A stretch of DNA of 10,322 nucleotides from Alphaproteobacteria bacterium. GTDB lineage: Bacteria > Pseudomonadota > Alphaproteobacteria > UBA1280 > UBA12223. Numbering within the stretch: position 1 is the first letter of the stretch; each line of letters begins with the position of its first letter. Below are positions 1-7,061 of this stretch, one piece after another. The notes beneath the pieces are model-generated. The model was not told where the DNA came from, searched no databases, and saw nothing but the letters and a program-made list of their open reading frames with translations. Both the position numbers and the translations under genes were made by a program. The stretch spans positions 5,362-15,683 of the forward strand of contig DMEM01000072.1 of NCBI GenBank assembly GCA_003450915.1, written 5' to 3'.

Positions 1-964
1 GTAAGGCAATATTATCATCATCATTTTTAAAGCTTCCATCGTCATTAAAGTTTTTTGGAGCTAACCTAAATTCATTTTCATACTCTTTAGCTTTTTTTCT
101 AAATCCATCTCTTGTAGGAGATCCAGAATATTCTATTAAAAGAGCATGCACTGGGCTTGAAGGGTCATTCCATTCATTAACAAGGGCTGCATCATCAGTA
201 CCTAGTTTTGCAAAAGGGTCATATTCTATTGCTGAATCTAAATCATCAAAGACATCATTCCCTAACATACCGTCTGTAACATCCCTTTGAGCTAGCTGAA
301 TTAATGGAGAGAAGGCATCTAAACGCGTTTTATAATGATCTAGCGCAACATTTTTAATAATATCATCTAAATTTTCTGCTTTTTGCCAAAGATCTAACAT
401 TGCTTCATAATTATTAAACCTAACTACTACATCATCTCCTATAACAGCAATATCAGTTAAGTCTATTGTTTTAATACGAGCATCAGCCATGTCTAAGTTT
501 TTTAAATCCATTCCTGAATTAGTAAGAGTATCATAGCGTCTATTAGGTCCTGCAGAAATAAGCATAATTGTAGAAACTGGGGCCTCAGCAATCTCACCTG
601 CACCGCCACTCCATAATGACTCTCTATCAATAACTCTAAATAAATATATTTTTTGTCCCCACATATCTTTTGATAGTTGAGAACTTGTATAGCTTGTGTG
701 TCCTGCTAAAAAGTCTCCTGATAAATCTGTAAGATCAGAGCGAGAAAGGTCAACAATTGGGAGCTCTGCAGATGACCCTGTTGGAGTATATTTCTCTTTA
801 AATGCAACCTTATTAATTGCAATCTCTACTTGAGAAAACATATCTTTTGTTTCTCTAACTCGTTCAATATTAGCTTGCATAATATTTTTACTAAGTCCTG
901 CAGTCATACTTGAGAACATTAAAAATATTAGTGAAAATAATGATATAAAAAATACTGGTTGCAT
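1..964 (-). CDS. Pseudopilin-like anchored protein, partial (3' end beyond the window)
   Basis: An uninterrupted frame of 321 codons starts at ATG 962-964 and runs off the left edge without a stop. I translated it by hand. AGGGAG at 975-980 lies 10 bases upstream of the ATG and supports this start, 25 bp after the preceding gene. Residues 3-20 form one hydrophobic segment right at the N-terminus, followed by a helical stretch (about 24-55). Residues 100-110 (DMWGQKIYLFR) and 132-146 (TIMLISAGPNRRYDT), with GDDVVV at 176-181, match the DPWG...Y and SAGP...DT...DDI pattern of GspG-type pseudopilins and minor pilins. No Gly-Phe prepilin peptidase site is present. Residues 185-321 are unrecognised; the last visible part is Asp/Asn-rich. 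Its position at the end of a pilus operon suggests a minor pilin, PilV-like tip protein or accessory protein. The pseudopilin-like fold is fairly well supported; the exact role is not. Confidence 0.75.
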   Translation of the reverse strand, partial: MQPVFFISLFSLIFLMFSSMTAGLSKNIMQANIERVRETKDMFSQVEIAINKVAFKEKYTPTGSSAELPIVDLSRSDLTDLSGDFLAGHTSYTSSQLSKDMWGQKIYLFRVIDRESLWSGGAGEIAEAPVSTIMLISAGPNRRYDTLTNSGMDLKNLDMADARIKTIDLTDIAVIGDDVVVRFNNYEAMLDLWQKAENLDDIIKNVALDHYKTRLDAFSPLIQLAQRDVTDGMLGNDVFDDLDSAIEYDPFAKLGTDDAALVNEWNDPSSPVHALLIEYSGSPTRDGFRKKAKEYENEFRLAPKNFNDDGSFKNDDDNIAL

Positions 965-974
965 ATATAAAAGT

Positions 975-980
975 CTCCCT
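975..980 (-). promoter_or_regulatory. Ribosome binding site of the partial pseudopilin-like gene
   Basis: AGGGAG on the minus strand, 10 bases before ATG 962-964, in the 25-bp gap after the PilP-like gene. It supports the ATG as start and hence the absence of a prepilin leader. Confidence 0.6.
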
Positions 981-989
981 TTTATTCTT

Positions 990-1634
990 TTAGAATGGAG
1001 CTTTAATAAAGTTCACTACATATTTGTGATTATCAGTGCCTCTAAACTCAACTTTATCTTCTGTAATTTCAGTTACTTTAATAGACTCTGTCGCACCACC
1101 TGTTGTACGACTTAACACTGCATTTTCAACAGTTTCAGCTAGTTGTTCATCAACTTCTCTAAGTCTATCTAGCAGGTCTAAAGCATCTCTTGCTTCATCA
1201 ACAGGAACGTCTAAAGAATCACCAACTGACACCCATCTTTTTTTAATTAAAGCTTTATAAACTCCACTTGCTTTTGCAGTCGCTTCAACAATAATAGAAT
1301 CTAAGTTAGGTACAAATACAGCCTCTTCTTCTAAAAACGACTTAATTTCTGCTAAAATAGATGTTGTTAGCATTAATCTTTTCTCTTGATCTGTTAGGTT
1401 AACATCAGCCTCAATAATTTCAATTTCTGAAACTGGTTCAGCCTGTTCAAACTCTAACTCTTCAATTTTCTTTTGCTTTTGAGGAAAAGGAGATAGACCA
1501 CCATTATATGATGGAACTTCTTGTCCTGAAAAATCATTAAACGTTTTCCATAACGACTCTTGTGCAAAGCTAATATTTGCAGCAAGGGTAAATAAAGTTA
1601 CAAAAAATAAGTTCTTAGCTCTTGTCCAAACCAT
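990..1634 (-). CDS. Exported PilP/GspC HR-domain-like pilus assembly protein
   Basis: 214 residues from ATG 1632-1634. An in-frame TTG at 1647-1649 would add five residues, but AAGGAA (1641-1646) sits six bases before the ATG and overlaps that region, so the ATG is preferred. Residues 1-24 form a Sec signal peptide (cleavage near ISFA/QES), placing the protein in the periplasm. Residues 55-75 are very acidic and probably a linker; 80-105 are helical. Residues 126-142 (YKALIKKRWVSVGDSLD) and 184-209 (KVTEITEDKVEFRG..) resemble the PilP/GspC homology-region pattern 'A.I..rwv..GD....V.eI..d.V.l....' that links inner-membrane subcomplexes to the secretin. About 40 residues (143-183), mostly a predicted acidic helix, are inserted between the two halves. 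The gene overlaps its upstream neighbour by 20 bases, suggesting translational coupling. The PilP-like role is inferred from domain pattern and context. Confidence 0.72.
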   Translation of the reverse strand: MVWTRAKNLFFVTLFTLAANISFAQESLWKTFNDFSGQEVPSYNGGLSPFPQKQKKIEELEFEQAEPVSEIEIIEADVNLTDQEKRLMLTTSILAEIKSFLEEEAVFVPNLDSIIVEATAKASGVYKALIKKRWVSVGDSLDVPVDEARDALDLLDRLREVDEQLAETVENAVLSRTTGGATESIKVTEITEDKVEFRGTDNHKYVVNFIKAPF

Positions 1635-2130
1635 ATAACATTCCTTCAATTTCTACATACACTGAGTTACCATAACCAATACCAGTTCTTAAAATAGCTC
1701 TAGTTAACACCGCTTTTTTAGATGTTTGAATCCAATCAAGCTGAGATAAAACCTCTTGATATGACGACTCACCAGATAAAATAAATTTACGAACAATAAT
1801 TGTTGTCCCATTAACATTTTTAACAACTTTTGACTTTGTTCTATAATCCAACTTTGACTCTTGTAAGTCCAAGTGACGTAAAATAGCCAGCGTTGTTGAG
1901 TTATTTTCATCTAAAGTCAAGTTGTCTAAATCAGCCCTAGCTGCAGAGAATACGTTACCCGTATCAATTTCTTGGCGTAATCTATCAGCTGTTTGTTTTC
2001 TAATATCAATTTCAACCCTTACATCATTACCTGATGAGTAAATATACGATGCTACCAACAATAGAAGTAAAACTATTATTAACGTAAATCGCTTTGCTGC
2101 TGTTCTTGAAATACTTTTATTTTCTGTCAT
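1615..2130 (-). CDS. Small bitopic membrane protein, PilO/GspM-like
   Basis: 171 residues starting at an ATG that shares one base with the stop codon of the upstream gene (TAATG), typical of coupled translation. A basic N-terminus (about residues 1-14) is followed by one very hydrophobic transmembrane helix (15-32, rich in Leu/Ile/Val). Next comes a short heptad-like helix (38-57) and an alpha/beta domain (about 85-166) ending in a strand-like YVEIEGMLYG. This order (short cytoplasmic tail, membrane helix, coiled coil, small ferredoxin-like periplasmic domain) is that of PilO of type IVa pili and GspM of type II secretion, which dimerise with PilN or GspL. Sequence similarity alone is not enough for me to name the family; the call rests on topology, size and position between a GspL-like and a GspC/PilP-like gene. 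It could instead be an analogue of R64 PilP. Confidence 0.6.
   Translation of the reverse strand: MTENKSISRTAAKRFTLIIVLLLLLVASYIYSSGNDVRVEIDIRKQTADRLRQEIDTGNVFSAARADLDNLTLDENNSTTLAILRHLDLQESKLDYRTKSKVVKNVNGTTIIVRKFILSGESSYQEVLSQLDWIQTSKKAVLTRAILRTGIGYGNSVYVEIEGMLYGLDKS
1641..1646 (-). promoter_or_regulatory. Ribosome binding site deciding the ATG start of the PilP-like gene
   Basis: AAGGAA on the minus strand, six bases before ATG 1632-1634 and inside the 3' end of the upstream gene. It directly follows the alternative TTG codon at 1647-1649, which argues against that codon as the start. Confidence 0.7.
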
Positions 2131-3269
2131 TAGAATTCTCCACTACCACCAACGTAAACACCAATTTTTAAAACTAAATTGCCGTCACTTGATTTATTTG
2201 CACGCTCAATAGATTTAATCCATCTTCTTGTTTCATAAACTGATTTTGCAAGTCTTTCTTGGTCAATTAACAAACTATTAGATGACGACTTAACACTTGC
2301 AATAACATAAATAATATTATCATATGGTTTATTTTCAACTTTTCTAGTTGTTCTATCCATACGCTTTTTCTCTAAAGTCACAGACTCTAAAACACCAAAT
2401 AAAGCGGCAACCTCTGATGCTGCATGAATAATTGCAGATGGTCTTGCTTTAAATGTTTTTTCAATAGAGTTTTTAACATCTTGTGGGTTTGCTACTTTTT
2501 TCAAACGACGTTTTGATAATGACTCTTTAAATTCTTGCCTTAATTGAACAATTTTATCATCGTTTTTAGTTAAACTTCTTTCTCCTGAAAGATAATAAGA
2601 TAAAGAAAGTACAAATAAAATAGCTGCAACAATCATAAAAATCATCATTAAAATACTATTATCTTTATGAGAATAAACAGGGGTTCTACTCTTATGACCT
2701 GTTAGTTTTTCTATTGGCTCAATTATAACACCAAACTGATTTAAGCGCTGGTATAGTTCTTCTTTTACAGAATAATCTAAACCTGTAAAACTTACCAGAA
2801 TTTTCTCATCGTTACTAGATACTACTCTTTCAGAAATTAAGTTTTCGATAACATTTAGAATACCTGCACCTTTTTTCTCTAGCTCAATGTAAATAGAACT
2901 CCAGTTTGAAGAACCGTCTGTATCAAAACTTCTAACACTATGAACAATTAAATTTTCACCAATTGCATAGTATAAAACATTAACATCTAAAGGAACCAAA
3001 TCTTCAGGCATGAAAACTTTAACTTCACTTCTTAAATCATAAAGATCCTTAGGTAACTGACCATAAACATTTACAACGCCAGACTCAATTCGGTATAAAA
3101 CTTCACCTTCTAAAACACCGTATCTTTCTTTAATAACACGAGTTGATGGGTTAGCAATATCTGCATATTGTCTTTTTTGATCGTTTGATGGCACAGCTAT
3201 AGCAAGAACAGAGCCAGGTTTAGATCTATCGTATAAAATTCCTCTTTTTGAAAAAACGCAAATATTCAT
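2130..3269 (-). CDS. Bitopic pilus assembly protein, R64 PilO / BfpC / GspL-like
   Basis: 379 residues; ATG at 3267-3269 with GGAG (3278-3281) inside the end of the preceding gene, two bases after whose stop it begins. About 204 N-terminal residues without export signal are predicted cytoplasmic, with strand/helix alternation including KVFMPEDLVPLDVNVLYYAI (84-103), reminiscent of the degenerate actin-like domain of GspL/BfpC. One transmembrane helix follows at 205-227, then a charged coiled-coil-like helix (234-258) and a periplasmic alpha/beta region (about 265-375). This is the topology of type IVb pilus PilO (R64), BfpC and GspL, which connect the assembly ATPase and platform protein to periplasmic partners. 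No ATP-binding motif is visible. In type IVa terms it looks like PilM and PilN combined in one chain. The family is assigned from architecture and operon context rather than a diagnostic motif. Confidence 0.65.
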   Translation of the reverse strand: MNICVFSKRGILYDRSKPGSVLAIAVPSNDQKRQYADIANPSTRVIKERYGVLEGEVLYRIESGVVNVYGQLPKDLYDLRSEVKVFMPEDLVPLDVNVLYYAIGENLIVHSVRSFDTDGSSNWSSIYIELEKKGAGILNVIENLISERVVSSNDEKILVSFTGLDYSVKEELYQRLNQFGVIIEPIEKLTGHKSRTPVYSHKDNSILMMIFMIVAAILFVLSLSYYLSGERSLTKNDDKIVQLRQEFKESLSKRRLKKVANPQDVKNSIEKTFKARPSAIIHAASEVAALFGVLESVTLEKKRMDRTTRKVENKPYDNIIYVIASVKSSSNSLLIDQERLAKSVYETRRWIKSIERANKSSDGNLVLKIGVYVGGSGEF

Positions 3270-3271
3270 AT

Positions 3272-4354
3272 TTAAAACTCCAATAATGCGAAGATCGGTG
3301 CTACTAAACTAGTGTACATACTCATAATGAACATAGGTAGTAAAATAGCCATAACTAAAAACTTAATTGTACCAACAAAACGAATAACTAATCTTTCATA
3401 TTCTGCTGTGTATGGTGTTTTTAGATCTTCAATTCTTTCTGCAACAGCACCTGTTTTTTCACCAGCTGAAATAGCATTTTTAAATGATATCCTTAGCGGT
3501 AACTTTGAAACACACTCTGATAATGGGATTCCAGATTCGTTATCTTGAGCTGCAATCATTAAACTCTTCTTAATTTCTGTATTATTAACCATATCTGATA
3601 ATGCTTTTAATACATTATACAACGGCATGCCTGATCTTACAAGAGCTGGCATAAAATAAACTAATAATAAGCCGTTATATGCAATAATAATTCTACGAGT
3701 AGCATTCCACCACATAAAACATGTTTCTGTTGGTTTTTTCGCAGGGCCTGAAATATATAAGATAAAATATAAAAATGGAAATGAAAATATAATAACAGGA
3801 GCCATTGGGTTTTTATTTAACCATTCTGAAAAATACCAAAAGTATTCAATCATTGTAGGAAATTTAGCTAAAACCGTAGGGTCTTTTTCAATTGTAGGAC
3901 CTAAAACAATAGGTAACATGAAATATGCTACACCTAAAGTCATCATAATTAACATAACACCTGTAATTAAAGGACCTCTAAGATTACCTGTAAGTTGTTT
4001 TTTAGCCTCTTGTTGCATTTTCATAGCATCAACCATAGACTGAACAGCATCACGCAACTGGTTTGACTCTTCAGCTGTTAACAAAACTGCAATTTCTTGA
4101 CGAGTAAAGCCAATATTTGCATTTCTTAAAGATTCTGCAAATCTAATTTGACCAGACCTATAATCATCCACAATTTTATTCATTTTAGGTGCTAAAGTTT
4201 TGAATTCATCAAAAGAAAAAGACTCACAAGTGTTTTTAATACAATCGGCAATAGACATAGAGCCACCACCAGAAACTAACCATGATGCTAGAGTTCTTAA
4301 AAAGTCAACTTTATCTTGAAAGCTAAAGCCTGTTTTCCCGATTTCAATTCCCAT
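3272..4354 (-). CDS. Inner-membrane platform protein, PilC/GspF/PilR(R64) family
   Basis: 360 residues from ATG 4352-4354, with AAAAGG about 10 bases upstream. Two GspF-type cytoplasmic helical domains are visible at about 15-115 and 222-325. The second contains the typical LVRSGMPLYNVLKALSD pattern and SAGEKTGAVAERIEDL (296-311). Transmembrane helices lie at about 128-150, 184-202 and 332-356, matching the three-helix layout of the family. The protein is the core inner-membrane component on which the pilus is polymerised and interacts with the assembly ATPase encoded immediately upstream. The length is slightly short of type IVa PilC (about 400 residues) and close to R64 PilR and other type IVb members. 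It lies 24 bp after the ATPase stop and two bases before the next gene, so co-transcription is almost certain. Confidence in the family is high. Confidence 0.9.
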   Translation of the reverse strand: MGIEIGKTGFSFQDKVDFLRTLASWLVSGGGSMSIADCIKNTCESFSFDEFKTLAPKMNKIVDDYRSGQIRFAESLRNANIGFTRQEIAVLLTAEESNQLRDAVQSMVDAMKMQQEAKKQLTGNLRGPLITGVMLIMMTLGVAYFMLPIVLGPTIEKDPTVLAKFPTMIEYFWYFSEWLNKNPMAPVIIFSFPFLYFILYISGPAKKPTETCFMWWNATRRIIIAYNGLLLVYFMPALVRSGMPLYNVLKALSDMVNNTEIKKSLMIAAQDNESGIPLSECVSKLPLRISFKNAISAGEKTGAVAERIEDLKTPYTAEYERLVIRFVGTIKFLVMAILLPMFIMSMYTSLVAPIFALLEF

Positions 4355-4378
4355 ATACTAAAAACCTTTTTTTATTTT

Positions 4379-6382
4379 TTAATCTTCATCTAAATCAATA
4401 CTTGATAGCTCTAGAACTACTCTTTGCAGTTCATTAGCATCAGTAATACCACTTAACATATGTTCACAACCCATATAACCCATTGGTTTCCAACCAGCGT
4501 TAATTGCCAGCTCTTCTAATTTGTGATATTTCTTCTCACTAATTGCTTGAACAATTGCTGCATCTGGTACTAAAATTTCAGCTAAAGCAATACGCCCTGC
4601 ATAACCAGAGTGGTTACAGTTAGGACAACCTCCTTCATGTGCCGCATAAATATTAGCATTACTTGCATCTAAGCCAAAGTCTTTATAAACATCAAGAATC
4701 TTCATCTCACGTTTTGTTGGAGTGCCAACTTGAACCTTACAGTGGTTACATAATCTACGAGCAAGTCTTTGAGCAACCATACCCCTAATATATGACATTA
4801 AGAAACTTTGAATACCTAGCTCTTCTAAACGCATTAGACCATCAATAGAGTTGTTGGTATGAAGTGTTGAGAATACTAAGTGACCTGTGTTGGCCGCATC
4901 AAATACTAACTGAGCCATCACGCCATCACGAACCTCACCAACAATAACAACATCAGGATCAGCACGAAGTGATGATTTTAGCAATGCTAAACCTGATCTA
5001 GCAGGGTCAGTTTCTGAAATCTCCATTTGAACAGCATAGCCTTCAATTCTTTTTTCCGGAGGATCTTCAATTGTATGAACACTTAAACCACGACCCATTG
5101 GATCTACTGATACAACAGCAGAGTGAATTGATTCTGTTTTACCAGAACCTGTTGGACCAGTCCAGAAAATTACACCATTTGGAGCATAAGATGCTGATTT
5201 AATTTTCTTAACAAAGTATCCAGGATAACCTAAATCTTCTAATGGTTTTGTATCTGGTTGTAATCGACGAATAACAATTCTTGGCACAGGACCTGAACGC
5301 CCTGCATGTGGTTGAATCTGAACCCTCCAGTCAAAACCTTCTCTAGTAAAAGCACCTTTGTTAGGGTGAGACAAGTTAACACTAGGCATTCTAGCAATGT
5401 TCTCAATTCTAACTCTTAAACGCTCTAACTGCTCAATGTTAATTGTTTCTTTAGATTTAACAAAACCGTCAATTCTATATTTAATTGTTGCAATTGACTC
5501 ACCTTTAATTGATGGGTCAATATGAATATCTGATGAGCCAGCATCAATAGCATCAGATATAATTCTATCTAATAGGTCTTCAGCTTCTAATGCTGAATCT
5601 ACACTACCTTTTGAACCTTCAGAGTCTGCCACCCAGAACTGACCGCAAACTTCACGAGTTGCATAGTGCCAAGATAATCTGTAGTTTGGTAGTTGTTCTT
5701 TTAATTTCGCTTCTGTAATTACGTTTCTCATTGCAGAATCATAAGCAATGTGTAATTGATAGCCACCATCGTCCATAACTTTTCTTCTAACAGGTAGAAT
5801 TCTAAGTTCACGCATTGTTGTCTGTGAACGAGCGTCTAGCTCTTTTTTTAAATCCATTGCTGCAGGAGGAATATCTTGGAAATTAATAATTTCCATTCTA
5901 CCCATACTTCTAGCAACTGACCTACCAATTTGACGTGGTGATAATAAATGTTCGCTTTGTAATTGCTTTAAAATTAAAGGAGGAATCATATGTGCATCTT
6001 CAAGCTCTAGAATTCTAGTTCTAGTTAAAGACTCTACTCCTAAATCATCACTTGTTTTAAGAATTCTTAAAACATCATTAAATAACTGATTATCAGTTAT
6101 AGGACCTGTATCTCTATCTTCTTCTTTTTTAACTGATTTTTCAACAAAAATATCCTTTTCGTGTAAGTCTTCAGCCTCTGGTAATAAATCATCTTTTAAT
6201 GTAATTGCATCATCATGACTTTCATATTCAAATGTATCAATATCATCAAGAGAAAAATCATCCTCGACAGTTTTACTTATTTCAAACTGCTGATCAGAAT
6301 CAGAAAAAGAAGATGAGTCTGAAGGGATCTCTTCAAACTTATCTTCTTTATTTATGTCTAGGTCTTTTTTATTGTCAAACAC
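4379..6382 (-). CDS. Pilus assembly ATPase, PilB/GspE family (PilQ of R64 type)
   Basis: 667 residues from a GTG start (6380-6382), supported by AAGGA at 6391-6395 eight bases upstream. This secretion/assembly ATPase hydrolyses ATP on the cytoplasmic face to drive pilin polymerisation. Signatures: N2 domain motif AGSSDIHID (281-289); Walker A GPTGSGKT (409-416, Lys415); Asp box TIEDPPE (437-443); Walker B region ADPDVVIVGEVRD (474-486, Glu483); His box HLVFSTLHTN (501-510). A four-cysteine zinc site is formed by C545/C548 and C586/C589, characteristic of PilB/GspE assembly ATPases and usually absent from PilT-type retraction ATPases. Residues about 95-250 are the N1-like region. Residues 1-92 are a strikingly acidic, Ser/Asp/Glu-rich, probably disordered extension. 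All catalytic motifs are intact. It lies between the pilin and platform genes. Confidence 0.95.
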   Translation of the reverse strand: MFDNKKDLDINKEDKFEEIPSDSSSFSDSDQQFEISKTVEDDFSLDDIDTFEYESHDDAITLKDDLLPEAEDLHEKDIFVEKSVKKEEDRDTGPITDNQLFNDVLRILKTSDDLGVESLTRTRILELEDAHMIPPLILKQLQSEHLLSPRQIGRSVARSMGRMEIINFQDIPPAAMDLKKELDARSQTTMRELRILPVRRKVMDDGGYQLHIAYDSAMRNVITEAKLKEQLPNYRLSWHYATREVCGQFWVADSEGSKGSVDSALEAEDLLDRIISDAIDAGSSDIHIDPSIKGESIATIKYRIDGFVKSKETINIEQLERLRVRIENIARMPSVNLSHPNKGAFTREGFDWRVQIQPHAGRSGPVPRIVIRRLQPDTKPLEDLGYPGYFVKKIKSASYAPNGVIFWTGPTGSGKTESIHSAVVSVDPMGRGLSVHTIEDPPEKRIEGYAVQMEISETDPARSGLALLKSSLRADPDVVIVGEVRDGVMAQLVFDAANTGHLVFSTLHTNNSIDGLMRLEELGIQSFLMSYIRGMVAQRLARRLCNHCKVQVGTPTKREMKILDVYKDFGLDASNANIYAAHEGGCPNCNHSGYAGRIALAEILVPDAAIVQAISEKKYHKLEELAINAGWKPMGYMGCEHMLSGITDANELQRVVLELSSIDLDED

Positions 6383-6390
6383 CTAAGTAT

Positions 6391-6395
6391 TCCTT
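6391..6395 (-). promoter_or_regulatory. Ribosome binding site deciding the GTG start of the ATPase
   Basis: AAGGA on the minus strand, eight bases before GTG 6380-6382. No ATG occurs in the first 130 codons, so this site and the GTG define the acidic N-terminal extension as part of the translated protein. Confidence 0.7.
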
Positions 6396-6415
6396 TTTAT
6401 TTAATTTAGCTTAAA

Positions 6416-7033
6416 TTAGAATTTTCTAACTGCAAAATATGTTACTTTAACACGTGCTGTACCTGAAGCTGTTGGAATATCCCAACGTAGTCTACCTTTA
6501 GTACTCTTATTTGAATTAGAACCTTCACTTGGTCCATCAATTGAATCGTTAGCTTGGATAACTTCTTGAGCTTGCATGTTTGAAATTGTAACTGTAATGT
6601 AGCAATCTAACTCTGAACCTGCACATGCTGTAGCTGCTCCACCATCTGTAGATAGCTTAAAGCCTGGTAGATCATTTCCTGAACCATCTACACCACCGTG
6701 TAGCTCTAAAACAGAAGGAGTACTTGTTGTACCAAATGGAGTAGTTAAGTGATCTGTTCCTGATTTTGTATAACCAGCTAAGTATCTGCTAATATCTTGA
6801 GCTTTTTCAGGCCAGATATTTAGATTGATACCATCACCTTCTTGGTAGAATGTACCGATAGCATCAGTATACTGTTGTAAATGTGCATTAATTTTTGTTG
6901 CATTTGCTTTACTTAGAACATTCCAAGCAACAGATGAAATAATAATTGTAGCAAGAACTGCGATAACTGCAACAACTAGAATTGTTTGGTCTAATGTAAA
7001 ACCAGCCAATTTATTTGATCTTATTTTTCTCAT
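6416..7033 (-). CDS. Type IV prepilin, likely major pilin, with atypical N-terminus
   Basis: 205 residues from ATG 7031-7033, with AAAAGGG upstream. A short basic leader (1-11) ends in Gly11, followed by Phe12 and the hydrophobic helix expected for prepilin peptidase processing: LAG/FTLDQTILVVAVIAVL. In the mature protein position 4 is Asp and position 5 is Gln, whereas class III prepilins nearly always carry Glu5. The hydrophobic stretch ends near residue 36 and continues as an amphipathic helix to about 65. The globular part has a TTPFGT segment (97-102) like the P-W/F-G loop of pilins and a Cys pair at 137 and 144 that could form a small disulfide loop. A Gly/Ser/Asn-rich loop lies at 166-180, and a beta-rich C-terminus (ARVKVTYFAVRKF) closes the chain. 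It lies 28 bp after the secretin stop and 33 bp before the ATPase gene. It could alternatively be an abundant pseudopilin. Confidence 0.85.
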   Translation of the reverse strand: MRKIRSNKLAGFTLDQTILVVAVIAVLATIIISSVAWNVLSKANATKINAHLQQYTDAIGTFYQEGDGINLNIWPEKAQDISRYLAGYTKSGTDHLTTPFGTTSTPSVLELHGGVDGSGNDLPGFKLSTDGGAATACAGSELDCYITVTISNMQAQEVIQANDSIDGPSEGSNSNKSTKGRLRWDIPTASGTARVKVTYFAVRKF

Positions 7034-7061
7034 TTTTATTTAACCCTTTTATATTTATTTT

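Noticed and set aside
965..1012. Upstream in-frame extension of the pseudopilin-like gene giving ...SKRIKGRLLY before the Met, which would resemble a basic prepilin leader
   Set aside because: The frame is open back to a TGA but contains no ATG, GTG or TTG, overlaps the end of the previous gene, and the AGGGAG site favours the downstream ATG.
1036..1260. Plus-strand open frame of 74 codons
   Set aside because: It lies entirely opposite the PilP-like gene, is Ser/Leu-rich low-complexity as expected of an antisense frame, and has no supporting context.
1635..1649. TTG start extending the PilP-like protein by five residues
   Set aside because: The AAGGAA site immediately after the TTG is correctly spaced for the downstream ATG, and no comparable site precedes the TTG.
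1704..1910. Minus-strand open frame of 68 codons inside the GspM-like gene
   Set aside because: It is in another frame of a well-supported gene with matching topology and coupled start; its product shows no recognisable feature.
3312..3548. Plus-strand open frame of 78 codons
   Set aside because: It is antisense to the conserved C-terminal half of the platform protein and has no recognisable domain.
4379..6382. PilT-type retraction ATPase
   Set aside because: The protein is 667 residues with N1/N2 regions and a tetracysteine zinc site, which are marks of assembly ATPases.
6205..6414. Plus-strand open frame of 69 codons
   Set aside because: It is antisense to the acidic start of the ATPase gene; His/Gln-rich composition is explained by complementing the Asp/Glu/Ser codons.
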